From: TMP-86 sp044226865
GTDB lineage: Bacteria; Pseudomonadota; Gammaproteobacteria; Steroidobacterales; Steroidobacteraceae
Direction: 5' to 3'
NCBI GenBank assembly: GCA_044226865.1
Contig: JBGAGE010000006.1
Coordinates: forward strand, 124,001 to 188,000
Length of the DNA stretch: 64,000 nt
Shown here one piece after another: positions 22,985 to 32,515 of the stretch (positions are counted from its first letter, which is position 1; each line of letters opens with the position of its first letter). The notes beneath the pieces are model-generated. The model saw nothing but the letters and a program-made list of their open reading frames with translations. It ran no database searches and had not been told where the DNA came from. Both the position numbers and the translations under genes were made by a program.

Positions 22985-25371
22985 TCGCGGACGTTGCTGC
23001 CGGTCACCGGTTGGATGATGCCTCGGCGCTGCTGCTGGCCGACGCGCCGTTGGAATCGCTGCTGCCCGCGGCGGAGTCGCTGACGCTGGCCGCGTTCGGC
23101 CGTTCGGTATCCTATTCGCGCAAGGTGTTCATCCCGCTCACCGAGCTGTGCCGCGACGTCTGCCACTATTGCACCTTCGCCAAGGCGCCGCGCCGCGTGA
23201 AGGCGCCGTACCTCTCGCCCGAGGCGGTACTCGAGATTGCGCGCGAGGGGCAGAAGGCTGGATGCAAGGAGGCTTTGTTCACGCTCGGGGACCAGCCCGA
23301 GCTGCGCTACGCCGTGGCGCGCGGCTTCCTCGAGTCGCGCGGGCTGTCCACCACCCTCGAGTATCTCGAACAGATGGCGGGCCTGGTGCTGCGGGAGACC
23401 GGGTTGCTGCCGCATCTGAATCCGGGCGTGATGGATCGCGCCGCGCTGCAGCGGTTGCGACCCGTGTCAGCCTCGATGGGGCTGATGCTCGAGAGCGCGT
23501 CGGAGCGCTTGTGCCAGCGCGGCGGCCCGCATTTCGGCTCGCCCGACAAGCATCCGGCGCGCCGGCTTGAAACCCTGCGGCTCGCGGGCGAGCTCGCCAT
23601 TCCCTTCACCAGTGGCCTGTTGATCGGCATCGGCGAGACGCGGCAGGAGCGCATCGAGTCGCTGTTGCAGCTGCGCCGGTTGCAGGATGAGTTTGGGCAC
23701 CTGCAGGAATTGATCATCCAGAATTTCCGCGCCAAGCCGGGCACCAAGATGCACGCCGCGGCGGAGCCCGCGCTGGAAGAGCAACTATGGACCATTGCGG
23801 TGACGCGCCTGCTGTTCGGCGGCTCGCTCACCGTGCAGGCGCCGCCCAACTTGCGCGTCGGCGAACTCGCCACGCTGATCAAGGCTGGCGTCAACGATTG
23901 GGGCGGCGTCTCGCCGGTCACGCCGGATCACGTGAACCCCGAGGCGCCGTGGCCGCACTTGCGCGATCTCGAAGCTCAGACGGCGGCGGCGGACCGCCAA
24001 TTGGTGGAGCGCTTGGCCATCGGACCTGCCTGGGCGCGCACGCCGTCGCGTTGGGTGGACAGCTCACTGGTGACTACCGTTCTGCACCTCACCGACGGCC
24101 AGGGCCTGGCGCGTCCCGATCCGTGGCATGCGGGAACGCACACGCCCCTGCCGCCGTCCGCGCGGGATTGGGTCGATGAGCGTGCACGCCACGCCCACGC
24201 GTCGTATGCCGTGGCGCCGTTGCTGGCGGCGGCGGAGGCCGGCGAGGAACTGGCGGAAGCCGACATCGCGACCTTGTTCGCGGCCGACGGCGATGACCTG
24301 CACGCGGTCTTGGCCGCGGCGGATCGCGTGCGCAAGCAGTTGGTGGGCGACACGGTCACCTACGTCATCAACCGCAACATCAACTACACCAACATCTGCC
24401 AGTATCGCTGTGGCTTTTGCGCCTTCGCCAAGGGCCGCGGCGCGAAGAGCCTGCGCGGGCCGGCGTACGACCTCGACCTCGAGGAGATTGCGCGGCGCTC
24501 GGTGGAGGCCTATGAGGCCGGCGCCACCGAGGTGTGCCTGCAGGGTGGCATTCATCCGAGCTACACGGGCGAGACCTACCTGAACATCGTCGCGGCCGTG
24601 AAGGCCGCGGTGCCCGCCCTCCATGTGCATGCGTTCTCGCCCCTGGAGATCACGCATGGCGCGCAGACGCTCGGCTTGAGCTTGACGGACTATCTCACGC
24701 GCCTGCGCCAGGCCGGGCTGTCGACCCTGCCGGGCACGGCGGCGGAGATCCTGGACGATGAGATCCGCGCCATCATCTGCCCCGACAAGTTGATGACCCA
24801 GCAGTGGCTGGAGGTCATGCGCGCCGCGCACTCGGTGGGCCTGCGCTCCACGGCCACCATCATGTTCGGGCATGTCGAGCAGCCCGTGCACTGGGCGCGG
24901 CATCTGCTGCGCATCCGCCGGCTGCAGGCCGAGACCGGAGGCTTCACCGAGTTCGTGCCGTTGCCGTTCGTGCACATGGAGGCGCCGCTATGGCGCAAGG
25001 GCCGGGCGCGTTCGGGGCCGACGCTGCGTGAAGCCGTGCTGATGCACGCCATCGCGCGGCTGGTGTTGAATCCCGTGATCCCGAACGTGCAGGCCTCGTG
25101 GGTCAAGATGGGCCCGCAGGGTGCGGCCCTGTGCCTCGATGCCGGCGTCAATGATCTCGGCGGCACGCTCATGAACGAATCCATCACGCGCGCCGCGGGT
25201 GGGGTGAACGGGCAGTTGCTGGATGCGGCGGAGTTGCAGCGCTTGGCGCGAATGCTCGGTCGGCCGGCGGCGCAGCGCACCACGCTGTATGGGCGTCCGC
25301 AGAAGGTGAGCGGTGATGCGCGTGGCAGGTCCGTTGAAAGTCAGGCGGCCCTTGAACCCATGGCCGGCTGA
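22957..25371 (+). CDS. fbiC: FbiC, fused CofG-CofH 7,8-didemethyl-8-hydroxy-5-deazariboflavin (Fo) synthase
   Basis: 804 residues holding two radical SAM domains. The CofG half (about 1-400) has C65-X3-C69-X2-C72 in ELCRDVCHYCTFAKAP, with GVSPVTPDHVNPEAPWP near its end. The CofH half (about 440-800) has C481-X3-C485-X2-C488 in NICQYRCGFCAFAKG, plus QGGIHPSYTGETYLN and IMFGHVEQPVHWARHL. Together they make the Fo chromophore from tyrosine and the ribityl-diaminouracil intermediate. The fusion is typical of actinobacteria; separate CofG and CofH is the archaeal arrangement. RBS GATGGAGG lies upstream. Overlap with cofC shows an F420 operon at the end of the rightward catabolic arm. Confidence 0.93.
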   Translation: MGAARTDRLIADVAAGHRLDDASALLLADAPLESLLPAAESLTLAAFGRSVSYSRKVFIPLTELCRDVCHYCTFAKAPRRVKAPYLSPEAVLEIAREGQKAGCKEALFTLGDQPELRYAVARGFLESRGLSTTLEYLEQMAGLVLRETGLLPHLNPGVMDRAALQRLRPVSASMGLMLESASERLCQRGGPHFGSPDKHPARRLETLRLAGELAIPFTSGLLIGIGETRQERIESLLQLRRLQDEFGHLQELIIQNFRAKPGTKMHAAAEPALEEQLWTIAVTRLLFGGSLTVQAPPNLRVGELATLIKAGVNDWGGVSPVTPDHVNPEAPWPHLRDLEAQTAAADRQLVERLAIGPAWARTPSRWVDSSLVTTVLHLTDGQGLARPDPWHAGTHTPLPPSARDWVDERARHAHASYAVAPLLAAAEAGEELAEADIATLFAADGDDLHAVLAAADRVRKQLVGDTVTYVINRNINYTNICQYRCGFCAFAKGRGAKSLRGPAYDLDLEEIARRSVEAYEAGATEVCLQGGIHPSYTGETYLNIVAAVKAAVPALHVHAFSPLEITHGAQTLGLSLTDYLTRLRQAGLSTLPGTAAEILDDEIRAIICPDKLMTQQWLEVMRAAHSVGLRSTATIMFGHVEQPVHWARHLLRIRRLQAETGGFTEFVPLPFVHMEAPLWRKGRARSGPTLREAVLMHAIARLVLNPVIPNVQASWVKMGPQGAALCLDAGVNDLGGTLMNESITRAAGGVNGQLLDAAELQRLARMLGRPAAQRTTLYGRPQKVSGDARGRSVESQAALEPMAG

Positions 25372-25377
25372 GAGCCT

Positions 25378-26067
25378 TCAGGGCCAGAGCACCCGATACT
25401 CATCCACCGCGATGACGATGGTCGCGGAGGCGTCGGCGCAAGCAGGCTCCATCAACTGCTTCCACGCCGCGGGCGCCGCGCGCCGGGCCGCCTCGAAATC
25501 CGCAGCTGAGCGCCACCACATTTCGCGCACCCCGTCGTAGCCGGTTCCCGCGTCGGGCTCCGTGCCCGCGGCGGCGGCATTGCGCTGATGCCGCACCGCT
25601 CGTAGTTGCGTGACGCACACGTTGCCCGGATCGTCCTTCAGCCAGGCGTCTCGGAATGCCGCGGCCGCCATGCCGTTGCGCCGCCGCACGAGTTGCATGA
25701 TCTTGAAATAGGAATCGTGCTTGGCGATGGTGGGGCCGGCAATCGTTACCTGCTCCTCGGTCAACAGGAACCGCAAGTTCGGCATGTCGATGAACTTCGG
25801 TTCATCCGGCACCAGGTCGCGCTGGTAGTCCGGGTCCTGCCCGAGGCCCTGCGCGATCTCCAGCGTGTCGAACCAGACCTCGGCGATGCCCTCGTACGGA
25901 CCGGGCGCATAGCCGAGCCCCGCGTACGGCAGCCGATGTGCCTGCGTGTAGCGGCGCATGGGCTTGATGTTGAGCGCGAGCCGCCCGTGAGGCTCACGCC
26001 AATGCGCATGGAAATGCTCGTCCGTGATGTCGGGGCGCTTGGGAATCAAGGCGTAGACTTTGATCAT
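25378..26067 (-). CDS. EthD-domain protein (tandem)
   Basis: 229 residues. The N-terminal half carries KVYALIPKRPDITDEHFHAHWREPHGRLALNI, typical of the EthD/dimeric alpha-beta barrel fold with its conserved His; the second half repeats a weaker version (FKIMQLVRRRNGMAAAAFRDAWLKDDPGNV). EthD proteins help ether and ring catabolism, some as small decarboxylases. Convergent with fbiC, with stops 6 bases apart. It starts 136 bases from the divergent exported SnoaL-like gene. Confidence 0.75.
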   Translation of the reverse strand: MIKVYALIPKRPDITDEHFHAHWREPHGRLALNIKPMRRYTQAHRLPYAGLGYAPGPYEGIAEVWFDTLEIAQGLGQDPDYQRDLVPDEPKFIDMPNLRFLLTEEQVTIAGPTIAKHDSYFKIMQLVRRRNGMAAAAFRDAWLKDDPGNVCVTQLRAVRHQRNAAAAGTEPDAGTGYDGVREMWWRSAADFEAARRAAPAAWKQLMEPACADASATIVIAVDEYRVLWP

Positions 26068-26203
26068 TCACGTCTCCGTGGAGCGCGCATCCGCTATGGC
26101 CAGCCGCTACGCATTGGAAGGTCGCTTGCGGCATTCGAGCGACTTCATATAGTCTGCGGACATTGCCGATCTTAAATCAAATACAAATTAGTGAGAGGCT
26201 TGC

Positions 26204-26836
26204 ATGATCACCCCGACCGCTTCGCATCTTCGCCGCTGGCTGATGTCCCTGATTGCCCTGGGTGGTTTGTGCGCCGCCGGCGCCGCCGTCGCGGGCGAGC
26301 AATCCGATAAGGAGGCCATCGAGGCCTTGATCCACTGCTACGCGGCCGGCACGGATGCGATCGGTGATCACCTGACCAATGCCGACCCGCTCGCGGCCGG
26401 CACCGCCATCTACCGCCGCTGTTTCACGCCGGACGCGCAGATCCGGGCGTGGTTCCCGCACCAGCCCTTCGATTCGCAGGTCTTCCCGCATCCGGAAGCC
26501 CATGCGGACACCGCGCCCAAGACCGTCATCGGCCCGGACGAGTGGGCGAAATTCGCGGACAGCGTGTTTCGCGGCAAGGGCTACACCGTCACCCAGCACA
26601 TGATCAGCAATGTCGCCACCACGATCCACGGCCGCACCGGCACGCTCACGGCCTACCTCAATGCCACGCATGTGATCTCCGGCGATGTGATCGGCGGCCC
26701 CTCGCGTTGCGTTGCGGTGGCCAATGGCACCTACTCGCTCAATGTGCAGAAGATCAACGGCGCGTGGAAGATCACCGCGCTCAACCTGACGCTGATCACC
26801 TTCAATCCGGTGTTCCAGACCGGCAAGGGTTGCTGA
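26204..26836 (+). CDS. Exported NTF2-like (SnoaL) protein
   Basis: 210 residues. A Sec signal covers residues 1-30 (RRWLMSLIALGGLCAAGAAVAG). The rest has the NTF2-like pattern: EAIEALIHCYAAGTDAIGDHL, GTAIYRRCFTPDAQIRAWFP, a central VTQHMISNVATTI block and WKITALNLTLITFNPVF. Probable periplasmic partner or enzyme in the same catabolic island. Specific function is unknown. Its end faces the thiolase gene convergently. Confidence 0.65.
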   Translation: MITPTASHLRRWLMSLIALGGLCAAGAAVAGEQSDKEAIEALIHCYAAGTDAIGDHLTNADPLAAGTAIYRRCFTPDAQIRAWFPHQPFDSQVFPHPEAHADTAPKTVIGPDEWAKFADSVFRGKGYTVTQHMISNVATTIHGRTGTLTAYLNATHVISGDVIGGPSRCVAVANGTYSLNVQKINGAWKITALNLTLITFNPVFQTGKGC

Positions 26837-26878
26837 CGGGCAACAGGCGCTGAGCCGCCGCCCGCACCGGGGCGAGGT

Positions 26879-28051
26879 TCAGGCGATACGTTCCAGCACC
26901 GTCGCGGTGGCGAGGCCGCCTGCGCAACAAATGCTCTGCAGGCCGCGTTGCACGCCGCGCCGCTGCATCTCGTGCACCAGCGTAGTGGTGATCCGCGCGC
27001 CGCTGGCGCCCAAGGGATGACCCAGGGCAATCGCGCCGCCGTTGACGTTGAGCCGCTCCTGTCCCACACCGAGCTCGCGCGACCACATCAACGGCACGGA
27101 CGCGAAAGCCTCGTTCACCTCGAACAGATCGATGTCCGAAAGCTTCAGCCCCGCGCGCTCCAGCACCCGTCGCGTCGCTGCGATCGGGCCGGTCAGCATC
27201 AGCGTGGGATCCGACCCCACCACGGCAACGGCGCGGATCCGCGCCAGGCCCGAAAGGCCGTGCTTGCGCGCCGCCTCGGCCGACATCAACAACAGCGCCG
27301 CGGCACCGTCGGAAATCTGCGAGGAATTTCCCGCCGTCACCCGCCCATCGGCGCGAAAGCTGGTCTTGAGCTTGCCGAGCTTCTCGAGCGAGGTGTCGCG
27401 GCGGATGGTCTCGTCGTGGGTGAAATCCGGCGGCACGCCCGTCGCTTCGCGCTCGCGCCAATCTGCCACCGGTACCGGGACGATCTCGCGGGCGAAGTGG
27501 CCGGCGTCGGCGGCCGCGGCGGCGCGCTGGTGGCTGGCCAGCGCAAAGGCATCGAGATCATCGCGCGTGATGTTCCAGCGGTCGGCCACGCGCTCGGCGG
27601 CTTCGCCTTGCGGAACCTGCTCGTACTGTTCGAGCAGCTTCCAGCCAAAGGGCTTACCGTGCACGTCGCGATTGCCGCCCATGGGGACACGGGTCATGCT
27701 CTCGGCGCCGCCCACCGCCACCACATCGCAGCTCCCCGACGCGATGGCCTGGTAGCCCACGTGCATCGCGGCCTCCGCCGAGCCGCATTTGCGGTCCACC
27801 GTCATGCCGGGAATGTGCGCGGGCCAGCCGGCGCTGAGCAGGGCGGTGCGCGCGATGTTGCCGCATTGCTCTCCCACCTGCGTGACGCAGCCGAATATCA
27901 CGTCATCGACACTGGCCGGGGCGATGCCGGTGCGCGCGATCAGCGCCTGCAGGACGATGGCGCCCAGGTGATCGGCGCGCACGTCACTGAGGGCGCCGCG
28001 GAATTTGCCGACCGGGGTGCGCGCGGCGGCGACGATGACGACTTCGGCCAT
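26879..28051 (-). CDS. Acetyl-CoA acyltransferase (thiolase)
   Basis: 390 residues, full-length thiolase. Nucleophile Cys89 is in DRKCGSAEAAM; His345 is in ALGHPLGASGAR; the second active Cys376 is in SICCAGG. VNGGAIALGHPLG and FEVNEAFASV are standard. It cleaves 3-oxoacyl-CoA (or condenses acetyl-CoA). Its ATG shares one base with the stop of the upstream 3-hydroxyacyl-CoA dehydrogenase (TGATG), so translation is coupled and the two catalyse successive beta-oxidation steps. Confidence 0.93.
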   Translation of the reverse strand: MAEVVIVAAARTPVGKFRGALSDVRADHLGAIVLQALIARTGIAPASVDDVIFGCVTQVGEQCGNIARTALLSAGWPAHIPGMTVDRKCGSAEAAMHVGYQAIASGSCDVVAVGGAESMTRVPMGGNRDVHGKPFGWKLLEQYEQVPQGEAAERVADRWNITRDDLDAFALASHQRAAAAADAGHFAREIVPVPVADWREREATGVPPDFTHDETIRRDTSLEKLGKLKTSFRADGRVTAGNSSQISDGAAALLLMSAEAARKHGLSGLARIRAVAVVGSDPTLMLTGPIAATRRVLERAGLKLSDIDLFEVNEAFASVPLMWSRELGVGQERLNVNGGAIALGHPLGASGARITTTLVHEMQRRGVQRGLQSICCAGGLATATVLERIA

Positions 28052-28962
28052 CAGCTCACCCTCAGGCCCGAGCCCGGCACGCGCTTGCCGTCGGCGTATT
28101 CGTAGACGCCGCGGCCGACCTTGCGGCCGAACCGTCCGGCCTTCACGAGCTTCAGGATCAGGGGGCAGGGCCGGAACTTCTCGCCCAGCGTGGTGTGCAG
28201 GTACTGCAGCACGGACAGGCGGGTGTCCCAGCCCGTCAGGTCGCCCAATTCGAGCGGTCCCATCGGATGGTTGAATCCCAGGCGCAGCGCCGTGTCGATG
28301 TCCTCGGCGCTGGAGACGCCCTCCATCAGCATGTACATCGCCTCGTTGCCCATCAAGGCGGACATGCGGCTGGTGGTGAGCCCCGGTGCTTCGTTGACCA
28401 CGATGGCGGTCTTGCCCAGCGCCTCGCCCCAGGCCCGCGCGCGGGCGATGCTCTCATCGCTGGTGCCGATGCCGCGCACGATCTCGAGCAGCTTCATCTT
28501 GTGGACGGGATTGAAGAAATGCATGCCCAGCACCCGGTCGGCGCGTTTCGTCGCCGAGGCGATCTCGGTGACGCTGAGCGCCGAGGTGTTGGTGGCGATG
28601 ACCGCGCCCGGCGGCAGGCACTCGTCGGCTTCGCGCGCGATGGCAACCTTGGCGACGAGGTTCTCCGACGCGGTTTCGAGCAGCAGATCGGCAGGGCGGG
28701 CGTGCAGCGCCGCCTTCAGGTCGGTCCCCGTGGAGATGCGTGCGAGCGCGCCCTGCGCGTCCGCCTCGCTGACCTTTCCCAGCCGCACCCCATCTGACAG
28801 GATCGCGCCGATGGCATCGGCCGCCTGCGTCAATGCCTGCTGATGGATGTCGACCAAGGACACCGAATAGCCCGCGGTGGCAAAGCCATGCGCGATGCCG
28901 CGGCCCATGAGGCCGGCGCCCACGATGACCACGTTGCCCGAATGCTTGTGTTGGTTGGACAT
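28051..28962 (-). CDS. 3-hydroxyacyl-CoA dehydrogenase
   Basis: 303 residues from the ATG at 28962; the start is set by the Rossmann motif NVVIVGAGLMGRGIAHGFA immediately after. Catalytic His is in VLGMHFFNPVHKMKLLEIV, then SRMSALMGNEAMYMLMEGV and LGFNHPMGPLELGDLTGWD. NAD-dependent oxidation of 3-hydroxyacyl-CoA. It lies in an operon with a crotonase upstream and a thiolase downstream. Upstream GGGGATCCTC provides a modest ribosome site. Confidence 0.93.
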   Translation of the reverse strand: MSNQHKHSGNVVIVGAGLMGRGIAHGFATAGYSVSLVDIHQQALTQAADAIGAILSDGVRLGKVSEADAQGALARISTGTDLKAALHARPADLLLETASENLVAKVAIAREADECLPPGAVIATNTSALSVTEIASATKRADRVLGMHFFNPVHKMKLLEIVRGIGTSDESIARARAWGEALGKTAIVVNEAPGLTTSRMSALMGNEAMYMLMEGVSSAEDIDTALRLGFNHPMGPLELGDLTGWDTRLSVLQYLHTTLGEKFRPCPLILKLVKAGRFGRKVGRGVYEYADGKRVPGSGLRVS

Positions 28963-28993
28963 GAGGATCCCCAGGAGTTGCCCCCGCCGAGCG

Positions 28994-29806
28994 CTACCCG
29001 CGCGGGGAGTTGAAATCAGGTTTGCGCTTTTCCCGGAAGGCCGCGACGGCCTCGCGGCGTTCTTCCCCCGAGAGCAGCATGGTGAACAGGGCGCGCTCCA
29101 GGCGAAGCCCGGAAGGGAGATCCAGTTGGATCCCCACGGCGGCCGCCTCCTTGGCGAATGCCGTCGCCACCGGCGGGCGCGCGGCAATCCGCGCCGCCAA
29201 CGCGAGTGAGTCGCTTTCGAGGGCCGCGTGATCCGCGGACAGGCGCGTGATGAGCCCGATGCGCAGGGCCTCCGGCGCATCGATCCGATCGCCCGTCATC
29301 ATCATGTCCAGGGCCCTGCCCAATCCGATCAGCCGGGGCAGGCGCTGTGTGCCGCCGCCACCCGGGATCAGCCCCAGGCCGGTTTCCGGCAGGCCGAACG
29401 TCGCGTCCTGGGAGGCGATGCGCAGATCGCACGCCAGCGCGATTTCCAGCCCGCCGCCCAGGCAGAAGCCGTGGATGGAGGCGATGATGGGCTTGGCGAT
29501 GCGGTCGAGGGATTCGATCCACGAGGTACGGCCCTGCAGGGCGGCGGTGACCGGCGCCTTGGCGGCCGGCTTTTCCTTCAGGTCCGCGCCCGCGCAGAAG
29601 CCGCGTTCGCCGGTTCCCCTGAGGACGATCACGCGGATCGACGGATCCGCATCCAATTGTTGCAGCAGTGCCGGCAGCCCGTGGCGGATGGCATCGTTGA
29701 TGGCATTGACCGACTCCGGCCGGTTCATGGTGATGCGCGCCACCGCGTCAAGCCGCTCGAGCGCCAGGCAGCCGTCGGCAAGCGTCTCCGGCATTTGCTG
29801 AGGCAT
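28994..29806 (-). CDS. Enoyl-CoA hydratase/isomerase
   Basis: 270 residues from the ATG at 29806, preceded by GAGGAG. Crotonase fold with GFCAGADLKE (oxyanion hole) and IHGFCLGGGLEIALACDLRIAS, and ETGLGLIPGGGGTQRLPRLIG carrying the two Glu positions used for hydration in true hydratases. First gene of the leftward operon with the 3-hydroxyacyl-CoA dehydrogenase and thiolase; a complete beta-oxidation core. The C-terminus EKRKPDFNSPRG resembles the tail of the other crotonase in the island. Confidence 0.92.
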   Translation of the reverse strand: MPQQMPETLADGCLALERLDAVARITMNRPESVNAINDAIRHGLPALLQQLDADPSIRVIVLRGTGERGFCAGADLKEKPAAKAPVTAALQGRTSWIESLDRIAKPIIASIHGFCLGGGLEIALACDLRIASQDATFGLPETGLGLIPGGGGTQRLPRLIGLGRALDMMMTGDRIDAPEALRIGLITRLSADHAALESDSLALAARIAARPPVATAFAKEAAAVGIQLDLPSGLRLERALFTMLLSGEERREAVAAFREKRKPDFNSPRG

Positions 29807-30101
29807 GGGACTCCTCGTCGTTATTCTTGAGCGAACTTCCAATCGATTGAAGCGGTGCGGTGCTCCCGCCGCCGCCCATGGCGGCCGGCCCCTCTATGCC
29901 AAAGCCGTCCGCCGCACCCAAAGGTATTCCTGTGCTCATCCCGGGGCAACCCCTAGTTTGAATAACATTCAGAATTCTCTTGCGGCTTCGCGGAGGGCGG
30001 AGTTATGCTCGCGCTATCACCGATGCTGCAGGTCGGCGGCACCGGTTGTTTCAGTGGCTTGACCGACCGGGCCAGAACATAAACGAAGAAGTGGGGGAGT
30101 C

Positions 30102-32393
30102 ATGATGGGATACGAAAAGCTCACTCTCGCGGCCGCAATCGCCGCCATCCTTGCCATGCCGGCCGGCGTCAAGGCACAGGCAACCACATCGGACTCCTCG
30201 ATGCTGGAAGAGGTGGTGGTCACCGCCCGCAAGCGTTCAGAGAAGATGCAGGACGTTCCCATCGCCATGAGCGCCCTGACGCAGACGGAAGTCGAACGCA
30301 GCTTCGCGCGCGACATCAAGGATCTGGCCAGCATGTCCCCGAACCTGGTCATCGACGATACCTCGCAGGGTCCGGGCGGCGTCGCCGCCATCACCATCCG
30401 CGGCATCGGCGTGGCCGACGTGGAAAAGAGCTTCGACCCCGCCATCGGCGTGGTCATCGACGGCGTGTTCATCGGCTCCAACACCGGCGGTATTCTCAAG
30501 AGCTTCGACATCGCCAGCATCGAAGTGCTGCGCGGTCCGCAGGGCACCGTGTTCGGCCGCAACACCATCGGCGGCGTCATCAACGTCACGCGCTCCAAGC
30601 CCACGGGCAAGTTCGGCGGCAAGTTCCGCGCCGGTGTCGGCGACTACAAGACCTATGACGTCGAGGGCATCCTGAATTTCCCCATCGTCAGCGACAAGCT
30701 CGCCGGCAAGTTGAGCCTGGGCACGCATCAGCAGCGCAAGGGCTACTTCACCAACGTCAACACCGGCGAGGACATGGGCCGCGAGGACTACAAGACCTTC
30801 GGCATCACGCTGTTGTACACGCCGATGGACAACCTGGAATTCCAGTACACCTACAACGACGAACGGACCAAGCAGGATACGCCCCCGCTCCTCAACAACG
30901 GCCAGCCGGGCCAGTTGTTCTGCAGCGTCTACGGTTACTGCGCGCCGTCGCTGCACTCCACGATCACCGGCGACCGCTACCGCGTGGCGTCGCTCGGCTT
31001 GTTCCCGCTCAACCCGACCAATGCCTTCTTCAACGCCACTGACCCTGCGGATCTGGTCAGCATGCCGCTCGATGCGACGTTCAATGCCAAGACCCATATC
31101 CTCAAGGCTCACTGGGACATCAACGACGCGTACGGATTGGATGGCATCTACGGGCACTGGGCGTCGTCGGAATCCGTGCTGACCGACTGGGACGGCACGC
31201 CCCAGATGCTGTATCACACCTCGCGTCCGGCGGACTGGAAGCAGGACAGCGTCGAGTTGCGGCTCTCCAACAAGGGCAGCGGCCCGTTCAGCTGGGTGGC
31301 CGGCGCGTACTACTGGGATTCGAGCTTCGAGATCCGGCTGCGCAGCTACATCGGCTTCGCCGCGCCGAACACGATCCTGGATATCGCCCAATTCGACACG
31401 CAGACCACCAAGTCGCATGCGCTGTTCTTCGAAGGCGACTACAAGTTCGGCGATCATTGGACCGCGACCCTCGGCGGCCGCTACACCAAGGACAAGAAAA
31501 CCTCGGCGGCGCGCGGCAACGTCGATACCAGCGTTGCACCGGTCGGCGGGTTCCCGCCGGGCATCAACGGCGATCCGCGCCACTCCTGGAGCCAGTTCAC
31601 GCCGAAAGTGGGCCTGAAGTATCGCTTCAACGACAGCGCCATGGCCTATGCCACCTACTCGAAGGGTTATCGCTCGGGCGGGTACCTGAGCCGCGTGTCG
31701 AGCTACGCCGAAGCAATCTCTCCCTACAACCAGGAGACCGTGGCGAACTACGAACTCGGCCTGAAGACCGAATTCCTGAACAACAAGCTGCGCCTCAATT
31801 TCACGGTCTTCCAGATGGACTACCAGGACAAGCAGGAGGAGATCCACCTGCCCGACACCCTGAGCGGCACCGGCCAGAAGACCGTGGTGGCGAACGCGTC
31901 GACCGCGACGATGAAGGGCGCGGAGTTCGAGATGGAGGCGCATCCCACGGAAAGCCTGAACCTGCGCGGCAACATCGCGTACCTGACCAACAAGTACGAC
32001 AAGTTCAAGTTCGACGACGGCACCGGCATCCAGGACTTGAGCTACCTCAAGTTCCGCCGTGCGCCGAAGTGGACCGGGAGCCTGGATGCCACGTATGAGT
32101 GGAACCTGAGCGCCGGCACCAAGATGTGGTCGCGCGTTTCCTATCACCACATCGGGCCTTATTTCACGGACTTCACCAACGCACCCGCGCTGGCGAACGA
32201 TGCGCAGAACCTGATCGACGCCTCCGTGAACGTGGAGTTCGGCGAGACGCGGCTGAGCCTGTATGGCCGCAACCTGACCGGCGAAGACGGCTACATGATC
32301 GGTTACGACGTGGCCGGCATCTGGGATTACTCGGCGCCCCGCGCGCCGCGCACCTTCGGCGCGGAAGTCACGTTCCGCTTCGGAGAAAAATAA
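30102..32393 (+). CDS. TonB-dependent outer-membrane receptor (island-linked)
   Basis: 763 residues. A signal peptide (LTLAAAIAAILAMPAGVKA) is followed by the TonB box region LEEVVVTARKRSEKMQDVPIAMSAL and a plug domain with GPGGVAAITIRGIGVADVEKS and IEVLRGPQGTVFGRNTIGGVINV. The C-terminal 22-stranded barrel ends in ...FGAEVTFRFGEK. It belongs to the iron-complex/large-hydrophobe receptor type common in sterol- and polycycle-degrading bacteria. Faces the SDR gene convergently, with an excellent terminator between. Probably imports the island's substrate; no ligand is visible from the sequence. GGGGGAG precedes the ATG; a second in-frame ATG follows at once. Confidence 0.92.
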   Translation: MMGYEKLTLAAAIAAILAMPAGVKAQATTSDSSMLEEVVVTARKRSEKMQDVPIAMSALTQTEVERSFARDIKDLASMSPNLVIDDTSQGPGGVAAITIRGIGVADVEKSFDPAIGVVIDGVFIGSNTGGILKSFDIASIEVLRGPQGTVFGRNTIGGVINVTRSKPTGKFGGKFRAGVGDYKTYDVEGILNFPIVSDKLAGKLSLGTHQQRKGYFTNVNTGEDMGREDYKTFGITLLYTPMDNLEFQYTYNDERTKQDTPPLLNNGQPGQLFCSVYGYCAPSLHSTITGDRYRVASLGLFPLNPTNAFFNATDPADLVSMPLDATFNAKTHILKAHWDINDAYGLDGIYGHWASSESVLTDWDGTPQMLYHTSRPADWKQDSVELRLSNKGSGPFSWVAGAYYWDSSFEIRLRSYIGFAAPNTILDIAQFDTQTTKSHALFFEGDYKFGDHWTATLGGRYTKDKKTSAARGNVDTSVAPVGGFPPGINGDPRHSWSQFTPKVGLKYRFNDSAMAYATYSKGYRSGGYLSRVSSYAEAISPYNQETVANYELGLKTEFLNNKLRLNFTVFQMDYQDKQEEIHLPDTLSGTGQKTVVANASTATMKGAEFEMEAHPTESLNLRGNIAYLTNKYDKFKFDDGTGIQDLSYLKFRRAPKWTGSLDATYEWNLSAGTKMWSRVSYHHIGPYFTDFTNAPALANDAQNLIDASVNVEFGETRLSLYGRNLTGEDGYMIGYDVAGIWDYSAPRAPRTFGAEVTFRFGEK

Positions 32394-32444
32394 TCGCGGA
32401 TCGTCGGTGATGGCCGGGGATGAACCGGCGATGAATTGAAACTG

Positions 32445-32478
32445 GCCCCTGGCGGAATCGATCCGCCAGGGGCTTTTT
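32445..32478 (+). terminator. Intrinsic terminator of the TonB receptor gene
   Basis: Stem GCCCCTGGCGGA (32445-32456), loop ATCGA, stem TCCGCCAGGGGC (32462-32473), then TTTTT. The pairing is perfect over 12 bases. A second hairpin, GGCCCC...GGGGCC (32487-32507), follows and may end the convergent SDR transcript. Confidence 0.9.
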
Positions 32479-32515
32479 GTTTGAAAGGCCCCCGAGAATC
32501 AGGGGCCGCGACGAA